From: Euglena gracilis
Lineage: Eukaryota > Euglenida > Euglenophyceae > Euglenales
Length of the DNA: 64,000 nt
Assembly (NCBI GenBank): GCA_039621445.1
Contig: CP154955.1
Location: 48,530,086-48,594,085, forward strand
Direction of reading: 5' to 3'
Below the pieces are notes generated by a model. It searched no databases and was not told the origin of the DNA. It saw only the letters and a list, made by a program, of their open reading frames with translations. A program made the position numbers and the translations under genes. Positions 48,203-58,796 of the stretch are shown here, in pieces. Position 1 is the stretch's first letter; each line of letters opens with the position of its first letter.

Positions 48203-48817
48203 CAAAAATCGTCCATGTCACCCGGACACACCGTGTGTCCGGGTTACAATGGACGATTTTTGTCTATATCCGTTGACTAAGAGGCCCAAGACACACACTG
48301 TGTCTCGTGGAACTTAGCCACGCAATGTCTACCCCGTATTTTTTTGCGATTTTTTTTGTCAAATTTTCAGTTCACGAGGACACACACTGTGTCTCGTGGA
48401 CTGGCAGTCCACGAGACACAGTGTGTGTCCTCGTGAACTGAAAAAATCAAGAATTCCCACTGGTCCGACCAACAAGTGCCCCCCAATAACTTGGCCTTTC
48501 GGCAACTTTTGGCTTAGAGCATAAAGGTTTCTCGTGGACAAGTTTTACCACATTCCACTACCTGTCCTTGCAGTTTTTTCTTTCGGAAAATGAAGAAGAC
48601 CGCAAACAGTGTGGACGGCATGCTCCCCCGACCCCCGAAACCAGATGAATTTGTTGCTACACTGGAAAAGTATTTGGTCGATTTGCAGAAGGGCCCTGCT
48701 GTTGACCCAATACACGGTACGTTGTTGGCCAATGTGTTGGAAGAGAAGCCAAAAGGGACCGCAAAGGCTGAGCGTGTAGCTGTTACACGCCTGTTGGAGT
48801 TCCAGCAGGTGTGTAAC
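48203..48817. repeat. Inverted duplication, arm 2
   Basis: Reverse-complement copy of 40331-40992, about 7.2 kb away, nearly identical. It carries the 48368-48440 palindrome. Neither CATAGYTGGC terminus is seen at its edges, so it is not a complete copy of the 39111-41049 element. Confidence 0.85.
48590..48817 (+). pseudogene. PHD-finger protein family, copy 2 (first exon only)
   Basis: The first exon MKKTANSVDGMLPRPPKPDE to LEFQQVC is intact and identical in protein to copy 1. Beyond 48817 the sequence changes to CCACGAGACACAG hairpin repeats and no second exon follows, so it is presumably non-functional. Confidence 0.6.
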
Positions 48818-49668
48818 CTTTTATTTTTCAGTCCACGAGACACAGTGTGTGTCCTAGTCCACGGGGACACACTCTGTGTCTCGTGGACTCAGTCCACGAG
48901 ACATAGAGTGTGTCTTGGGCCTACGGATAGAGGATGGCCTCAGGATTCGGCCATAATGCACATTACTCTTATTTTCAGCGATTGTGTATTCCAAAATTTG
49001 GCATCTTAATTTTCCAAATCCCACAGTTCAGGCCCCATACGGTAGGGGGTGTTCCCCCCGCGCCCCCCCCGCGTCCCCCCGCGTCCCCCCCGCGTCCCGG
49101 ATTTTAGCCAGGCACGTTTTTTTGGTCGACCAAAGGAAAAATACATACAAAGTTAGGTGACGCCAAATAAAACGTGTGGGGGTGGTTGGGCCACGGTTCC
49201 CCCCGCGCCCCCCCCCTTCCCCCCCCCCCCCGCGTCCCGAACCACCCCCGTAGACTGGGGGGGTTTCTGGGTAGGGTAGACTGGGTAGGGTCGATCGACT
49301 AGTCAATCGACTACTCCCCAGAACCTCCCCCCCCCCCCGTCGAATGTAAACGGGGTTTTTGACCCCACCGATTGGCCGATCGACCAGTTGGTTGACCCTT
49401 CAAAGGTCGATCGACTAGTCGACCGACCTTTTACGCCCCCCCCCCCCACCCCGGTGGCGGCCAAAGGCCACCTGGCCAAAGGCCGCGCAGCGGCCGGAGG
49501 CCGCTGCAGCGGCCGGAGGCCGCTGCAATTCAGAACCTGAAAAGTTGATGATGTTCTTCATTTAAAGGCGTTGGGTCAAGGTTAAGTTTCCATTCCTAAC
49601 TGTCCCATCCCATCCCCTGAACGTCGTTAAATTGGTGTCTACATGGAACCCAGCGAACCCAAAGTGGT

Positions 49669-49753
49669 GCCCAACTAGGGTTAAAAACATCCTGGGGACC
49701 CGAGCGATGCGCCTCGCTCGGATCCCCCAATGTGTATTAACCCTAGTTGGGGG
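49669..49753. repeat. Hairpin
   Basis: CCCAACTAGGGTTAA pairs with TTAACCCTAGTTGGG, with an inner stem GGGACCCGAGCGA and TCGCTCGGATCCC. It looks like a small fold-back element or a structured intron. Confidence 0.7.
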
Positions 49754-50399
49754 CCTCTTTGGGGTGGCTGGTCCCATAGGTGTCACAAGGGGGGGGTCGG
49801 GGGGGGGGGGGGCGGCCGCCCCCCCCGGGATTTTGGAAAGAAAAAAATTTTTGCGGCACGAATGTGATATTTTTCTTTGTAATGCCATGTTCAATGGTTC
49901 AAAGGGTGTTACCGTCTCGGCTGCCTTCGGCAGCCACCTTACCTGTTAAAAGCACATTTTTAGAGAATGAAATTGCAAAATCCATTAAACCCCCCAAATA
50001 TGAACCCCCCCGGTTTATATTTGGGCGGAAATTTCAAGACCCCGAGGGGGGGTTTATATTTGGTCGGAAAAATCAACTTTCTGGCGGGATTCAGTAGTCA
50101 CTTTTTTGGTCCAAAATCACAAATATGCCCACCCTTGTGGTCCAAAAATTTCAGTTTTCGGCAAAGGAGCAATTTTCACATGTTTTTGGTAAAAAGTCCT
50201 CCCAAATCTGCCAAAAATCACAATTTCGGGAGAGATTTTGTCGGAAAAATTTTCCTTCCGGCGCTTCGCGCCACAGCGGGCGGGATTTCAAGGTCCTCAG
50301 GGGGGTTTTATATTTGGGGGGATTTTGTATTTGGGGGGTTTTATATCTGGGGGGGGGGTTACCGTCGCGGCCAAAATAAAGTCTTTGTAACCGTGAATA

Positions 50400-50585
50400 G
50401 AGGCCCGGCGCCTGCCCTGTTTTTCGTGGGTGTGAACACGGAAAACAGGGCATATTTTCAATTCACGAAAATATGCCCTGTTTTTTGTGAATAGGTATTC
50501 ACAAAAAACAGGGCATGTTCAAAAATATGCCCTGTTTTTCGTGAATAGGTATTGACGAAAAACAGGGCATATTTTTGTGAATACA
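50400..50585. repeat. Nested hairpins of the ATATGCCCTGTTTT family
   Basis: AAAATATGCCCTGTTTTT and its complement alternate at least four times, separated by GTGAATAGGTATTCAC-type loops. Related copies lie at 51056-51145. The left flank CCGGCGCCTGCCCTG recurs near 50964. No ORF is supported. Confidence 0.85.
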
Positions 50586-51055
50586 AATTTTACTGAAATA
50601 AACCCCAAAAACCTGTCAATCCCATCAATCGAAAGCTCTTCTCAAGGGATTTTGAGAGATGGCCACAGGATTCAGCAATAATGCACACAGCACTTATTTT
50701 CAGTGATCGTGTATTCCAAAATTCGACATCCTAATTTCTGAAATCCCACACCTCAGGTGCCATAAGGCATATCAATTGAAAGCTCTCCCCTTCATTTGGT
50801 ACCCTCAGAACTCAGCCACACTGCACAGCGCCCTAAATATTGCCGATCCCAATGTTCCGACCCTTTTTGCAAATTCCAAAACCCACTGTTCACCTGCCAT
50901 GTTTCCCCTTGATCGATGGCCCTTCTCGAGGGCTTTCAGCAAATGGCCTTAGATTTCAGCCGTGCCGGCGCCTCCCCTGTTTTTCGTACTTGTTTGTTGC
51001 TTCACGCCAGGTTTTCGGGCATTTTTTTGTCATTTTTTTTACCCAAAAATCCTAT

Positions 51056-51150
51056 TCACGAAAATATGCCCTGTTTTTCGTGAATACCTATTCACGGAAA
51101 ACAGGGCATATTTTCGTGAATTGAAAATATGCCCTGTTTTTTTGTGAATA
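51056..51150. repeat. Hairpins, same family as 50400-50585
   Basis: TTCACGAAAATATGCCCTG and CAGGGCATATTTTCGTGAA face each other, followed by another ATATGCCCTGTTTTT. This suggests mobile fold-back units about 600 bp apart. Confidence 0.85.
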
Positions 51151-51592
51151 GAAACAGGTCTGTAGAAATGGTGTCCAAATGACCCGAATCATACCCACAT
51201 AGCACCGCTGGTCCTGGAAAACGAGAAATGGGCGTTGGACCAAGTACCCCCCCCCCCATATTGTCCCACCGACCTCTCCCCAGGAGGCCCGACGGGACAA
51301 TATGGGGGGGGACAATATGGGGGTACCAAAGGAAATTTCATTGACCGAGCCAAAAAAACCCCTCGTCGGCCAGGCCGAGGGACAATACGGGGGGGGGGGA
51401 CAAAATGGGGGGGGGGGGGTAATTGGGGGGCACTTTGGGGGGGGGGACCGGGCGCCGAAGGCGCCCGGTCCCCCCCAAAGGCCCCCGCAATGCTTGGCCT
51501 GACGCCAATATTCGCTTTAGAGCCTAACGGATAACAGAGGGTCGGGATTTTATCCACATTGTTTGTGTTGTTCCTCGGTCTGTTCTTGCAAA

Positions 51593-51655
51593 AATGGCGA
51601 AGAAAGCCGCAAACACCATGGACCGAATGTTGCCACGACCCCCAGACCGTGTTTT
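51593..51655 (+). pseudogene. PHD-finger protein family, copy 3 (5' fragment)
   Basis: ATGGCGAAGAAAGCCGCAAA starts MAKKAANTMDRMLPRPPD, matching the N-terminus of the other copies. After 51650 it is replaced by a CGTGTTTTGGGGCTC repeat, so only 19 codons or so survive. Confidence 0.65.
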
Positions 51656-51917
51656 GGGGCTCTGGCTTCACGCCCGAACCGGCGTCCAACGCTTGTCTGG
51701 TTGGTTCGGGCGGGAAGACGGCGTCCAGGGGACCCAAAATGAAAAGTGCCAAAAAGTGTCCAAAATGGTTTTGTAGATATGTGGCAATCATATCTGAGCA
51801 GTTTTTGGGGGGTATTTGGCCAGAAATTGGGGTATGTTGTGCAACACCTTCCATTTGGCCAAGTTTTGGGAATTTCTGAAATAGAGTACCATGCAGGGCC
51901 TTTCTATTCACGGTTAC

Positions 51918-51985
51918 AGAAAAATCGTGGGCTATAACCCGTATTCAGGCCGTATAACGGGTTATGCCCACGATTTTTATATGGA
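51918..51985. repeat. Hairpin
   Basis: AAAAATCGTGGGCTATAACC pairs with GGTTATGCCCACGATTTTT across a loop of about 24 bases, with one bulged base. It has no flanking gene. Confidence 0.75.
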
Positions 51986-53227
51986 AAAATGCCCATTTCA
52001 TGTCCCAAAAACCCATGGCACTTCTTGATGTTTGATTTTGGCCACAAACCAACTTTTTCTCCCTCCTTTGATGCTAATTGTTTTTTTGGGACCCCACAAA
52101 CCACTTTCTCCTTGGTTGTTTGGATGCCAACTGATTCCCCATACGTCCCCCTCCCTCCATTTTCTTGACCAGCCGAGTTTGGGGGAAACTCTGCGGGTCA
52201 ACCAAAAAGTGAAAAAAAATGGCTTCTCCCCCCCCCCCAGGTTGCGAAGTCGACAGTTGGGTTGAGTTGGGAGGTTTCCAAAGGGGTTCTACATTGCATT
52301 GCAGTGCATTGGACTTCAAAAAAGGCGTAAGCGTCTCGGCCCCTTCGGGGCTAGGGGGACAGAAAAAATACATTTTGGTTGTGCCATAAAAAAATTTTCC
52401 TCGGCACTTCGCGTCGGGAACAGGCATTTGCTTAAGGGATTGCAGTACCCCCCCCCGGGGGGGGGCTGGACTGCAGCTAGTCCAATTTGGCTAGTGGGAT
52501 TTCTAGCAGACCCCCCCCGGGGGGGTCTGCTAGCAGGGCTAGCTAGTGGGAAAATTTTTTCCAGTGACCGGCGCGAAGCGCCGGGAAATTTTTTCCGGAC
52601 CCCCCAAAAATGGCCCAAAATGCCCATTTTTGGCCCATTTTTGGGATTTTTTTTGGAACAAAACCGGCAAAAAAACCTATTAAAAACTCATTTCCACCTC
52701 GGCGTGCAGCGCCGGAGGAAAATTTTTTTCCAGTCGGGGGACCCCCGGACACAACCACCCCCCCCCCCCCCCCCCCCCCCCCCCGGGGGGTTGGGAGTGG
52801 GGGTCTAGCTAGTCCACCTTTTCCAGTGTCTAGCCGATTTGCTAGCCAGTACCCCCCCCCCCCCCCCGGGCCTGGCCGGAAAAAAAAGGATGTGCTCCAA
52901 ATTTTGTCAGTTCCTCGCCCCCCCCCCCCCCGGGAAAAAATTGTTCCGACACACCCCTGGCTGGTCCCCTGTAGGCACCAGTTTATCACGGATCAACCAA
53001 TAGTCGATTGACTACCCAGAACCCCCCCTCCCCCAGTCTACGTCATTGAGCCAGTTCAGGTTACATATTGCATATCACACGACAGCTCTCCGCAAGACCT
53101 GTCGCTTGGTACCCGAGAACTCAGCCATATTGCACAGCGCCCTGAATATCGGCGATCGCATTTTCCGACCATGTTTGCAAATTCGAAATTCCACTTTTCA
53201 GCTGCCATGTTGCCCATCGATTAACAC

Positions 53228-54480
53228 CGTGTTCAGCCCGCCAAATGCCTGCCCTGAAATTCGTGGTCATGAACACGTTTTCCATGAGGGCATTTGTGGC
53301 AATGACACATTTTCCATTAAGGCATCTGTGTTCAGGCACGTTTTCCATTAAGGCATCTGTGGCAATGACACGTTTTCCATTAAGGCATCTGTGGTCAGGC
53401 ACGTTTTCCATTAGGGCATCTGTGGCAACCCCGAGCAAGAAGCAAAAATCGCTATCATAAAAAATCGGCGAGCGGTTGAGAGGCCGAGGTGGTCCTCAAC
53501 AAGTGAGGCGGGTCGGGGGCACTCTACAACACAACAGAAGGCTAGACGTTGCCTTGGAGCACTCCGACACGGAGTGGTGGACATCACAGAACACGACACG
53601 ACAAAAAAGAGCCATATTTTGGTGGCCGCCGCAAATCTCGGCAATGAAAATGATATGCCAAACCGCAGGCGTCACACACAACTTTGTTCAGCTCCACACA
53701 ATTTGGGTTTTTGGGAATGGCAACACCACAAAAACCACATTTCTCATGTCTCACGTATGTATGAAAAGAGGTTGCCGAACAATTCCCTGAAACGAACACA
53801 CTTCCCGACTGCTGCTCACGTTGAGCCACACATTGTTCAATGACGCTCGCCTCATCAAACAACAGGCTGGGTTCCAGCTCCCATCCCGTCCAGGCAACAA
53901 AGAAAGCATCCAGCTCAGGATAAGAGGCTTGCCGATGTTGACACAATTTGGCGAACTCCAAACAGTTGGCAACAGCAGCAAGCTCTGCACCTACGGAGCC
54001 GGACTTTTTCTTTGTGTTGCCCTGTGCCAGCAAGGTGCCATGAAGGGGGTCAACCTTCGGCTTCTTGGCACCTTGCTGGTATACCGCGAGAGCAGCCAGG
54101 AACAGTTCCGTCCTAGGGGGGACGTGGCAACAGACCATTCACAAAAAAAAAACAAAAAAGTTTGCCGTGCGTTTCGCCATAGTGGGAGGGCTGCAAAAAA
54201 AAAGAAAAAGAAAGAAAGAAAAAAAGGGGGGGTGACACGTTTTCCATGAGGGCATTTGTGTCAATGACACATTTTCCATTAAGGCATCTGTGTTCAGGCA
54301 TGTTTTCCATTAAGGCATCTGTGGCAATGACACGTTTTCCATTAAGGTATCTGTGGTAAGGCACGTTTTCCATTAGGGCGCCGTTTTTTGGGTCTGAATT
54401 TCACATTTTCGCGTTTTTGACCCCTTGCGTGAATCATGACCACGAATTTCAGGGCAGGCATTTGGCGGGCTCTGAACACG
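53228..54480. mobile_element. Segment bounded by 43-45-bp inverted repeats and holding PHD-family copy 4
   Basis: Left 53228-53270 (CGTGTTCAGCCCGCCAAAT and onward) is the complement of 54436-54480 except for a 2-base indel. Inside, a roughly 150-bp array of TTTTCCATTAAGGCATCTGT repeats occurs twice in the same orientation (about 53266-53424 and 54233-54378), bracketing the gene. No target duplication was found. Confidence 0.6.
53584..54190 (-). pseudogene. PHD-finger protein family, copy 4 (nearly full length, no intron)
   Basis: The start MAKRTAN (about 54190) is followed by a T-run insertion with a TGA. The frame then runs VNGLLPRPPRTELFLAALAV, DPLHGTLLAQGNTKK, ELDAFFVAWTGWELEPSLLF and CGFCGVAIPKN, and on to NKVVCDACGLAYHFHCRDLR. 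The zinc ligands C-x2-C, C-x2-C and H-x2-C are present; the final C-x2-C is lost at the 3' end. Unlike copy 1 it has no intron between LEFAKLC and ELDAFF, so it may be a processed copy. A reader of modified histones is a usual role for PHD fingers, but nothing here shows it. Confidence 0.65.
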
Positions 54481-54486
54481 TTTTAA

Positions 54487-54598
54487 ACAAATTGTGGCTG
54501 AGCCCAGATTTCAGCCTGAAAACGTGTTCAGGGGGCCCCCTTCGGGGGCCCCCTCCTGAACACGTTTTCAGGCTGAAATCTGGGCAGCCACAATTTGT
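54487..54598. repeat. 112-bp palindrome with a GC-capped loop
   Basis: The arms ACAAATTGTGGCTGAGCCCA and TGGGCAGCCACAATTTGT (with a two-base bulge) continue through GATTTCAGCCTGAAAACGTG and its complement to GGGGGCCCCCTTCGGGGGCC at the tip. It directly follows the inverted-repeat segment ending at 54480. Confidence 0.9.
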
Positions 54599-55049
54599 GT
54601 GTAGGAAGCTTTTCTCAAGGGCTTCAGCTTCACACCCGAACCAGCCAGTTCGGCGCAGAAAATTTCCCGCCCGAATCGGCGTCCCAGACGCCAGTTTGGG
54701 CGTGAACCCGGAGCCCCCGGACACAGTTTCAGACGGTAATGTGTTGGAGCCCAAGCACAGGGGGAGGGTCCCACAGGACCCCTGTCGAGGTCCGAACTCA
54801 ACCAGACAAGGGGGGGGGGAGGGAGGGGTTTGAGACCCCAACTCGACTGCCTACCCTCCGTTGTAGTGTTTTTTTTTCACCTTGCTCTTTGCTATGCGTA
54901 AGTCCGATGGTTGTCAAAATTTCATGGACAAATTTTTTGGACTGTTCCACTTCACTTATTTGCTTAATTTTGAGGAAAACAATTTCAGCAGGTGGAACAT
55001 CTTGTGCAGCCTTGTGCAGTTCCCCATGGAATTTTTGGGAAAAAAACAG

Positions 55050-55060
55050 CCTTTTGGAGT

Positions 55061-55092
<32 letters not shown>

Positions 55093-55760
55093 GGGAGTGG
55101 AGGGGGGTCTGAGGGCGGCCGTGCGGGTGGCACGCGTCCTAAAATCGGTGATTTTCGGGTCCAAAAGTGGTCATTTTTGGCCATTTTTGGGGCCATTTTT
55201 GATCAAAAATGCTTTTTGGGCCGCGCGCAGAGCACGCAGTCCCCAAATTTGCCATGTTACCGTGCCCCCCCCCCCCCAGTTAGTCACCCCCTTGGGAGGG
55301 GAATTTGGCCAAGGGTGACTAATAGGGGGGGGGTGACTCACTCGGGGGGGGGGGGTCATTTTAGGCCCAAATTTTGCCCCCTGCCCCAATTCTTGGGGGT
55401 TTCAAGGTTGTTTTTGGGCATTCCAGGGCACTTTTCATGGATGGCAACCATCAAAAAAATTCCGATGGCCCAATTCGGTGTGTTTTTTTTAAGAAAAATA
55501 TTTCCCTTCAAAAAATTTTTTTTTGGCCTGGGGCCCAAGGCTGACTAATAGGGGGGGGGGTGACTAACTGGGGGGGGCATGGTATGTCCGAAAGTGGCCA
55601 TTTTTGGCCAAAAGTCGCGATTTTTATCTTGAATTTTTTTGGGGAAGCTAGGCACAGTGGGGGGGGGGGTCGAGGGGGGGGGGCGAGCGGCCGCGCCAGC
55701 GGCCGCGCAGGGGCCGCGCGGGAGGGGGGGAGGGGGGTCATGGACCCCCCTGAGCGGCTA
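55050..55760. repeat. Second copy of the G/C-run intron of the PHD-family element
   Basis: GCGGCCGTGCGGGTGG followed by TCCTAAAATCGGTGATTTTC at 55112-55160 matches 39977-40020. AAGCTAGGCACAGTGGGGG and GCGGCCGCGCAGGGGCCGCG at 55645-55720 match 40202-40275. Between them sit unrelated GTGACTAACTGGGG repeats. A 31-base G run occupies 55061-55091. Confidence 0.7.
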
Positions 55761-56235
55761 GCCCCCGCCAGGGACTGCCAACTATGGTAACTGAGATACG
55801 ATCTCCATTTCTCTGCCATATCACTGGCTAGTCCCTCACCAAATTTGTCATTTTTCTGGGAACATTTGCCCCCCTCCCCCTAGCCAAACCCACAGCACAC
55901 TTTCTTGGCCAAAATTGCCAAAAAGTGACATGTTTGGTCACTGTTTTTAAGGGAAATTTCTGACTCATTGGGCTTCAAAATGGGCATTTTCCCAAGTACG
56001 TAAAATTAAATTGATTATTTTATCATTCTCCATGATACGTAAATTGTTAAATTTCCAGGGAGATTTCTGAGGCTTAAATTTTTCAAATTTGGGACTGTCT
56101 TCCTGAAATCTGAGGCCATCTGTTGAAAGGCCTTTAGAAGAACTTTTGATCGATGGGCAATATGGTGCCGTGCCCCCCATTATGTCCTCCCAAAGTCGGC
56201 CAAAGTCGGGGGGGGGGGGAGGTACATTATATCGA

Positions 56236-56327
56236 GAACTGTGTCCCAGACGCCGGTTCGGGCTGACGTCCGAACCGCTGTCCCAGGCACCGGGTCACAC
56301 CCGAACCGGCGTCTGGGACACAGTTTT
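56236..56327. repeat. Hairpin of the GAACCGGCGTC family
   Basis: AACTGTGTCCCAGACGCCGG pairs with CCGGCGTCTGGGACACAGTT, with an internal repeat GGGCTGACGTCCGAACC. Relatives lie near 47760, 51650, 54640 and 58995. Confidence 0.85.
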
Positions 56328-56710
56328 TGAAATTGTTTCTAGGGGGCTCCGGCTTCATACCCGAACCGGCGGTTGAGGAATCACGACCAATTTCGCCCAA
56401 ATGCCCATGCTTGGGGCAGTTTTGGGCGACTTTGGCCGAAATTGGCCGCCGGTCGAAAAATGGTGGATTCCGCAACTCTGAAGCCATGTTGCCCGTCAAT
56501 TGAAAGCTCTTCTCAAGGGCTTTTGACAGATATCCACAGAATTCGGCCATAATGCACATAGCTCTTATTTTCAGCGATTGTGTATTCCAAAATTTGACAT
56601 CTTAATTTGCCAAATCCCACAGTTCAGGTGCCATATTGCATATCAAACGACAGCTCTCCCCAAGACCTGTCGCTTGGAACCCACAGAACTCAGCCACAAC
56701 TCAGCCACTT

Positions 56711-58796
56711 TTCTGCCCCCCCCCCCCCTTTGTCAGGTAATAACATAGCTGGCACTTCGTTTAAAACGAAGTTAAAAAAACACGTTTTTTTATATTTAAA
56801 AAAACATGTTTTTTTGCTTCCATTCACAGCATTTTCCAAGAAAAACATGGCTGATTTTGACTCCCCCCCCCTGCTTGGTCAAAAATGGAACCAAAATGGA
56901 ATGGTTTCAAGCAAGAAATTGTGAAAATGGAAAAAAATGCCCAATTTTGGCCGTTTTTGTGGAAAGGGACCAAAACTCTGTGGTTTTTGAGTCATTTCAG
57001 TTCATTTCAGGTTCAACTTTGCGATCAAAAGAAAAGTTGGGACCATCATTTTTTCCTTTGTTTTTTTTGCCGTTTTTTTTGCCCGTTTTTTTTAAAATAA
57101 AAAAACAATAAAAAAACGTTGTTTTTTTAATAATAATAAAAAACGCCAGCTATGGGTAATAATAAATTACCTGATTGTCCACTGAAAGGGACACCGTTTC
57201 CCCTGGCCTGCTTAGACTTTTCACTGTGCTCATGGCTGCACGTAATTCTGTTACGTTGATATGTGGAATGGAGCTTTCTCTCCAAAACTCCTGGACAATT
57301 TCTCCAGTGTGCATGTCTAGCCCCCCCCCTCCCCAGGCATGGGTGCTGCTGTCTAAGTGCAACTCCCTTGTTGCATTTTGGGGGAAAGGTCTGCCCTCCC
57401 AAGTGTCTAGCTGATTTTTTATTTCCCTCAATTGGGCTTTTATGTCCTGATGTCAAAAAGGCAGTTAGCTGCCATTTTGGGCCAAATCAGAATCTTATGG
57501 CCGTGCCCTTCTGAAGGGCCTTCACGGATTCCCCAACAAAATTTTTGGTCAAAAAGTCTGCAGTGCATTGCGTTTCACATGAAATCTTTTTTCACTATTT
57601 TCCCTAGCTCCTTTTTTATTGTATTCGCCTTTTGGGGGCGAATTTGCAATTTTCCCTCTTGGAAATTTAATTGGAATCCCAAATGGTTTACAATTTTGTG
57701 TGGGCTCCAGGGTTGATTTTTTTTGACATTTATTTTGAACCCTTAATCGATTAGGTCTCTGACAACCCTGTTCAAGTGTTTTTGCAAAGTATTTTGGTGG
57801 GGGCTACCAATATAATGTCGTCCAGGTAAATAAAAACCTGGATTCCTTTTTTCCTCCAACGTTTTTCGAGTGTCTTCATGACTGACATAAAAATTTGGGG
57901 CATCACATTCAGGCCAAAACAGCCTGCTTGGAACTCCCAGGTTTGTTCCCCCACCTGATGACTTAGGAATGGCTTTAGGGTTGGGTTCACTGGAATGTGA
58001 AAATATGCGTCTTTTAGGTCGATTTTGGGTGCCCATTGGCTTTTCTCCAAAACTGAGAAAGTGGTTTGAATGTGATCCAATTTGAAGGCTTTCACGGAGA
58101 ATTTTTTGTTTATTTCCCTACAGTCGCTTATGAACCTCCACTTCGTTTGCCCCCCTCTGGTTTTGAGATCAGGAACCAGGGAATTAGATGTTGATTTCCC
58201 ACATCCTGAACCTTCTTTATGGACCCAGTTTTTTTTCGTAATCCAGCAAGATTTTTTCTGCCTGTTTCAGATCTAGGTTGGCTCTGGGTTTTGGATGCGT
58301 GGACAATTTTGGGGGGTTGACCCAAGGGGGTTGAATGCCGTCTTTTATAAGTTGGCAGGGGGGACATTGTTGGGGGGGCATTTTTCAGCCACCATTTTGG
58401 ACTTTTTTTTCAGTCTCTGGTGGTATCTCCCCACTTTTCCTCCATGGAATTTATCTCCCCAAGCAAATGATTTTCTGGGAAATGGGTTGGGGTTGTGGGT
58501 TTTCACAACCCTTGGTGCCCCTGGGGTTTGATCTTTTCCAAAATGCAATTGATGGGGTGCATGCACTCACCCTCTCTCTCACATGGGGGGGCCACTGAGG
58601 GTTTGATTTCCCCTTCCATGGACATAAATGATTGATCTGGGGTGTTGGCCCCCTTGTCCTCCTTTACCCCTTCTGGGGCATCATCCTGGGGCTGCTGGAG
58701 ATGATTGATATAATAAGGTTGGCACCTTAGCTTCTGGGAGGTCATTTCTGGACCACCCCTTTGGCCCCCCTGGCCTTGTGAATGCCCATCGATCAA
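56711..58796 (-). pseudogene. DIRS-like retrotransposon pol relic (RT and RNase H)
   Basis: From about 58796 downward come a charged leader in three frames, then IPWFLISKP (about 58160), then KWRFISDCREINKKFSVKAF, KIDLKDAYFHIPVNPTLKPF, GCFGLNVMPQIF and the catalytic FIYLDDIILVA (58095-57772). RNase H follows in 57431-57163 with ELHLDSSTHAWGGGGLD, INVTELRAA and VDNQVIYYY. Across the MITE at 56744-57154 the same frame goes on as LTKGGGG before a stop. The RT/RNase H pattern is closest to DIRS/Ty3-like elements. Frames are broken at G-runs (a one-base indel near 58154) and between RT and RNase H, so it is dead or its homopolymers are misread. Confidence 0.75.
56744..57154. mobile_element. MITE of the CATAGYTGGC family inserted in the RNase H gene
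   Basis: The ends CATAGCTGGC and GCCAGCTATG are perfect 10-bp inverted repeats. GGTAATAA is duplicated exactly at 56736-56743 and 57155-57162. Removing the element and one duplication restores the RNase H reading frame on the minus strand for several more codons. The left part matches 39111-39480. Confidence 0.9.

Noticed and set aside
53266-53424. CRISPR-like short repeats (TTTTCCATTAAGGCATCTGT)
   Set aside because: The intervening sequences are themselves repeated (GGCAATGACACG, GGTCAGGCACG), so this is a minisatellite.
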